A stretch of 25,861 bases of DNA from NCBI GenBank assembly GCA_021798855.1, contig JAJZBP010000002.1, positions 1 to 25,861 on the forward strand. The letters run 5' to 3'. Origin of the DNA: Bacillota bacterium. Its GTDB lineage: Bacteria; Bacillota; Sulfobacillia; JAJZIM01; JAJZBP01. The notes under the pieces were generated by a model. The model was not told the DNA's origin. It searched no databases and worked only from the letters and a program-made list of their open reading frames with translations. The translations under genes and the position numbers were made by a program. Within the stretch, counting starts at the first letter, position 1, and every line of letters begins with the position of its first letter. This document shows, piece after piece, positions 23,047-25,861 of the stretch.

Positions 23047-23087
23047 GCGAGCCGGGCGGGCGGTGGTTGGCTGCGGGGCCGGCTCGC
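23047..23087 (+). terminator. possible weak terminator after the glycan operon
   Basis: GCGAGCCGG (23047-23055) pairs perfectly with CCGGCTCGC (23079-23087) around a 23-base G-rich loop. Only a short ATTT follows, so termination would be inefficient or factor-assisted. Confidence 0.35.
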
Positions 23088-23141
23088 CGCATTTGCAATA
23101 ATCATCCAAGTTACGAAACCGACCAAGAACGGATTCCTTTA

Positions 23142-23150
23142 TGCTATAAT
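23142..23150 (+). promoter_or_regulatory. extended -10 promoter for the UPF0182 gene
   Basis: TGCTATAAT at 23142-23150 is a perfect -10 with a TGn extension. No -35 match at 16-18 base spacing. A start near 23157 leaves a leader of about 52 bases before GTG 23209. Confidence 0.6.
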
Positions 23151-23208
23151 CAATCAAACAGAGAATCCCGTTTCAACTCCGTCTCCGCCGCCAATCTCGC
23201 GAAAGCCG

Positions 23209-25861
23209 GTGTGTTGTACGCGGAAATCGACATTTTTCTGGATTGCGGGCCTGATCTTGATTTTCTTCGTCCTGCCCAACCTCATTTCCCTGGCGGCGGG
23301 AGCCATCTGGTTCAAATCGGTCGGCTACGCCGGTGTTTTCTGGACAACCTGGGCGGCCCAATGGGGATTCGGCATCCTGGCGGGCGTCCTGGCCGTCCTG
23401 GTTTTGGGTGGCAACCTGCTGGTGGTGCAACGTCGCTGGCGACGCCTCTACGGGACGGGAGTGGTCATCCCCATCGGCGGGCGGGCGATCCCGGAACAGC
23501 TCCTGCCCCTTTTCCGGGGGGCGTTCCCGCTGGTTGCCACCGGGGTCACCCTTCTCTTTGCTTTCTTCTACGGGTTGGCCGGCTCCAGTTCCTGGCTGAC
23601 CTGGCTCCAGGCCCTCCACGGCGCCGCCACGACCGTAACGGCATCCGCCCACGGACACGGCGCGGCCGCGTCCACCGTCACCGACCCGATTTTTCACCTT
23701 CCCGTCGGCTATTACATGTTCATCCTCCCGGCCCAGATGTCCCTGCAGCGGATCCTCCTGAGCCTGGGTATTTTCGCCCTGCTTCTGACGGCGGGCGGCT
23801 ATTTTCTCCTGTTTTTGGCCGGTGACCAGGACCGCCGAGGGGCCTACCGCCATGGCAGCCTGATCCTGGCGGCGATTCTCTTGGTCTGGGCTTGGGGTGA
23901 CTGGCTGGGGCGACCAAATCTCTTGGTTTCCCAGTCCGGGTATCAGTTCGGCCCCGACTACACGGCCATGCACGCCACCCTTCCCTTTCTCTACGCAAAA
24001 GCGGCCATAGCCTTGGCCGGCGCCGTTTATGTCGCTTGGTGCGGCCTGTCCGGGCGGGCCGCCCTTCGTCCCTCTCTCCTGGCCGGGCCGGTCGTCCTCC
24101 TGGCGGTGGTGGGCATCGCCGGCGGCATTTACGGCGCCGTGCTGCAAAACCTGGTGGTTTCCCCCAACCAGGCCTCCGCCGAACTGCCCTACATCGCCGA
24201 CAGCATCGCCTCCACCAACCGGGCCTACGGCACCAACCGGGTTCAGGTGCGCAACTACCCGGCCAAGGGGAGCGTCACCACGGCCGACCTGTCCGCCGAC
24301 GCCGGAACCATCCGCAACCTGCGGATCATGGATTACCGGCCGCTGCTCAAGGCCTACTCCCAACTGCAGGGTCTGCGTCTTTACTACAATTTTCCCAACA
24401 TCACCCTGGATCGCTACCGACTGGGCGGAAAGGAGACGGAGGTGATCCTGGCGCCGCGGGAACTGGAGCAGAGCCTTCTGCCCACTCAGGCCCAGACCTG
24501 GGTCAACCTGCACGAGAAGTACACCCACGGCTACGGCGTGGTCGTCAGTCCGGTCAACGTCGCCAATTCCCAGGGTGAACCCAAATTCATCGAGCAGAAC
24601 ATCCCGCCGGCGGGGGTTCTCAAAATCACCCGTCCGGAGATTTACTTCGGGCTGGACACCACCAATTGGGTGCTCACCGGCACCAAGGGTGGCGAATTCG
24701 ATTATGCCAAGGGTGGGCAAAACGTCACCAACTACTACCACGGCAAGGACGGCATCGTCCTGACCGGGTGGAACAAACTGGTCTATTCCCTGGCCATGGG
24801 CACCAGCAAATTTTACCTGGATAACGCTCTGACCCCGGCCACCCGCCTCCTCCTGCACCGGCAGATCCAAAACCGCGTCCAGCGGTTGGCCCCCTTCCTG
24901 CAGTACGGTTCCCATCCCTACATGGTGGTCAGCGGGGGCAGGCTCTACTGGATGGTGAACGCCTACACCACCAGCGTCGCCTATCCCTACGCCAATCCCG
25001 AGAGCTTCGGGAACGGCTACGTCAACTACATCCGCAACTCGGTCAAGGTCGTGGTGGACGCCTACAACGGTTCGGTGACCTTCTACCAAATGCCCGGCTC
25101 CGATCCGGTGGCGGCGACCCTCTCCCGCATTTACCCCGGCCTCTTCAAGCCCCTGTCGGCCATGCCGGCCGGATTGCGCCGCCACCTGCGTTACCCCGAG
25201 GATCTTTTCAACCTTCAGGCCACGGTCCTGGAGACCTACCACATGACCGACCCAACGGTCTTCTACAATCAGGAGGACGCCTGGAACCTGACCACCGAAA
25301 CCTACGCCGGCGGCCAACCCCGGTCGGAGTCCTACTACACCATGGTGCGCCTGCCCGGTTCGCGGCGGACGGAAATGATCCTGATGAACTCCTTCACCCC
25401 GGCCAACCGCCAAAACATGGTGGCCTGGCTGGCCGCCCGCATGGACGGGCCCCACTACGGGCAACTGGTCCTGGAGGAGTTCCCCAAGACGCGCCAAGTC
25501 TACGGTCCCATGCAGATCGAAAGCCTGATCCAGCAAAACCCCACCATTTCCCAGGATTTCACCCTCTGGAACCAAAGCGGTTCCCAGGTCATCCAGGGCA
25601 ACCTCCTGGTCATCCCCGTCCACGGCACCCTCCTTTACGTCGAGCCGATTTACCTCCAGGCCACCGGTAACGGCGGCATCCCCGAACTGAAGCGGGTGAT
25701 CGTGGCCAGCACCGACCGGGTGGTCATGAGCAAGACCCTCGGGGGCGCCTTGGCGCAGTTGGTGGGGGCTGCGCCCCCGTCCGGGAGTGGCGGCGGTGCC
25801 ACCCCCAACGCGGCCAGTTCCCCGCTGGCCACCTCGGCCGGCGTGTCTGCGGGGCTGGTCT
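23209..25861 (+). CDS. UPF0182 family large membrane protein (3' end beyond window)
   Basis: At least 884 residues, open to the right edge. Seven N-terminal hydrophobic segments lie within the first roughly 310 residues (FFWIAGLILIFFVLPNLISL, WGFGILAGVLAVLVLGG, LVATGVTLLFAFFYGLA and four more). A large extracytoplasmic region follows with family stretches such as NIPPAGVLKITRPEIYFGLD, YMVVSGGRLYWMVNAYTTS and YVNYIRNSVKVVVDAYNGSV. The visible end becomes Gly/Ser/Pro-rich. GTG 23209 is the only start codon near the expected N-terminus, but its ribosome binding site is poor, so the start is tentative. Unlike every other gene here, its coding strand has more C than G. Function of UPF0182 is unknown. 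Confidence 0.92.
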   Translation, partial: MCCTRKSTFFWIAGLILIFFVLPNLISLAAGAIWFKSVGYAGVFWTTWAAQWGFGILAGVLAVLVLGGNLLVVQRRWRRLYGTGVVIPIGGRAIPEQLLPLFRGAFPLVATGVTLLFAFFYGLAGSSSWLTWLQALHGAATTVTASAHGHGAAASTVTDPIFHLPVGYYMFILPAQMSLQRILLSLGIFALLLTAGGYFLLFLAGDQDRRGAYRHGSLILAAILLVWAWGDWLGRPNLLVSQSGYQFGPDYTAMHATLPFLYAKAAIALAGAVYVAWCGLSGRAALRPSLLAGPVVLLAVVGIAGGIYGAVLQNLVVSPNQASAELPYIADSIASTNRAYGTNRVQVRNYPAKGSVTTADLSADAGTIRNLRIMDYRPLLKAYSQLQGLRLYYNFPNITLDRYRLGGKETEVILAPRELEQSLLPTQAQTWVNLHEKYTHGYGVVVSPVNVANSQGEPKFIEQNIPPAGVLKITRPEIYFGLDTTNWVLTGTKGGEFDYAKGGQNVTNYYHGKDGIVLTGWNKLVYSLAMGTSKFYLDNALTPATRLLLHRQIQNRVQRLAPFLQYGSHPYMVVSGGRLYWMVNAYTTSVAYPYANPESFGNGYVNYIRNSVKVVVDAYNGSVTFYQMPGSDPVAATLSRIYPGLFKPLSAMPAGLRRHLRYPEDLFNLQATVLETYHMTDPTVFYNQEDAWNLTTETYAGGQPRSESYYTMVRLPGSRRTEMILMNSFTPANRQNMVAWLAARMDGPHYGQLVLEEFPKTRQVYGPMQIESLIQQNPTISQDFTLWNQSGSQVIQGNLLVIPVHGTLLYVEPIYLQATGNGGIPELKRVIVASTDRVVMSKTLGGALAQLVGAAPPSGSGGGATPNAASSPLATSAGVSAGLV

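Noticed and set aside
23132..23159. Possible dif (XerCD) site near the GC-skew change
   Set aside because: By eye only about half of the 28 positions agree with Bacillus dif as I recall it, and the stretch is better explained as the UPF0182 promoter.
23173..25623. 816-codon open frame on the minus strand across the UPF0182 gene
   Set aside because: Its protein is a low-complexity Gly/Val/Gln/Asp-rich mirror of C-ending codons, with no family features, while the plus strand encodes a clear UPF0182 protein.

Overview
The window reads as a chromosomal segment of a spore-forming, flagellated member of the Bacillota, probably a high-GC Clostridia lineage of the Desulfotomaculum/Moorella kind. The reasons are the sporulation regulator SpoIIID, the Bacillus-like order spoIIID-mbl-flhO-flhP-fabZ, an hpf-secA-prfB block, a CsaB-type pyruvyl transferase for SLH/S-layer cell walls, and a UPF0182 protein. 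The genus is inferred, not shown. No insertion sequence, CRISPR array, rRNA or complete tRNA was seen. TTG and GTG starts are common, and prfB appears to use CTG.

Layout. 1-570: two tandem, mutually similar glycine-rich one-helix peptides, each followed by its own terminator. 690-5411: spoIIID (with a sigma-E-like promoter), a 17-codon mini-ORF, mbl, flhO, flhP, fabZ and metK. 5547-7919: a truncated GT2-like protein behind a hairpin that would mask its ribosome binding site, then yvyF, flgM (sigma-D-like promoter), flgN and a FliT-like helical protein. 7951-8502: a DUF6788-like Cys-motif protein. 8503-9195: a gene-free stretch with an array of DnaA-box-like sites.

9196-13595: hpf, a terminator, secA, and prfB with the programmed +1 frameshift. 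13728-15379: tagA-like glycosyltransferase and a YitT-family membrane protein, translationally coupled. 15476-17086 (minus): murJ, the only clear minus-strand gene. 17194-23028: small membrane protein, a fused GT4-CsaB protein, DUF4330, GT2, DUF4330 and an O-antigen-ligase-like polymerase, tightly packed and mostly overlapping. 23209-25861: a UPF0182 gene running off the right edge, with its own promoter and the opposite GC skew.

How the genes fit together: the left half joins cell shape (Mbl), flagellar rod and late-flagellar control (FlhO/FlhP, FlgM, FlgN) and housekeeping (FabZ, MetK). The middle is protein export and translation (HPF, SecA, RF2). The right half is an envelope-glycan locus: lipid-linked sugar transfer (TagA, GT4, GT2), polymerisation or ligation (Wzy/WaaL-like), pyruvylation (CsaB) and lipid II flipping (MurJ). 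The DUF4330 pair is an uncharacterised partner of that pathway.
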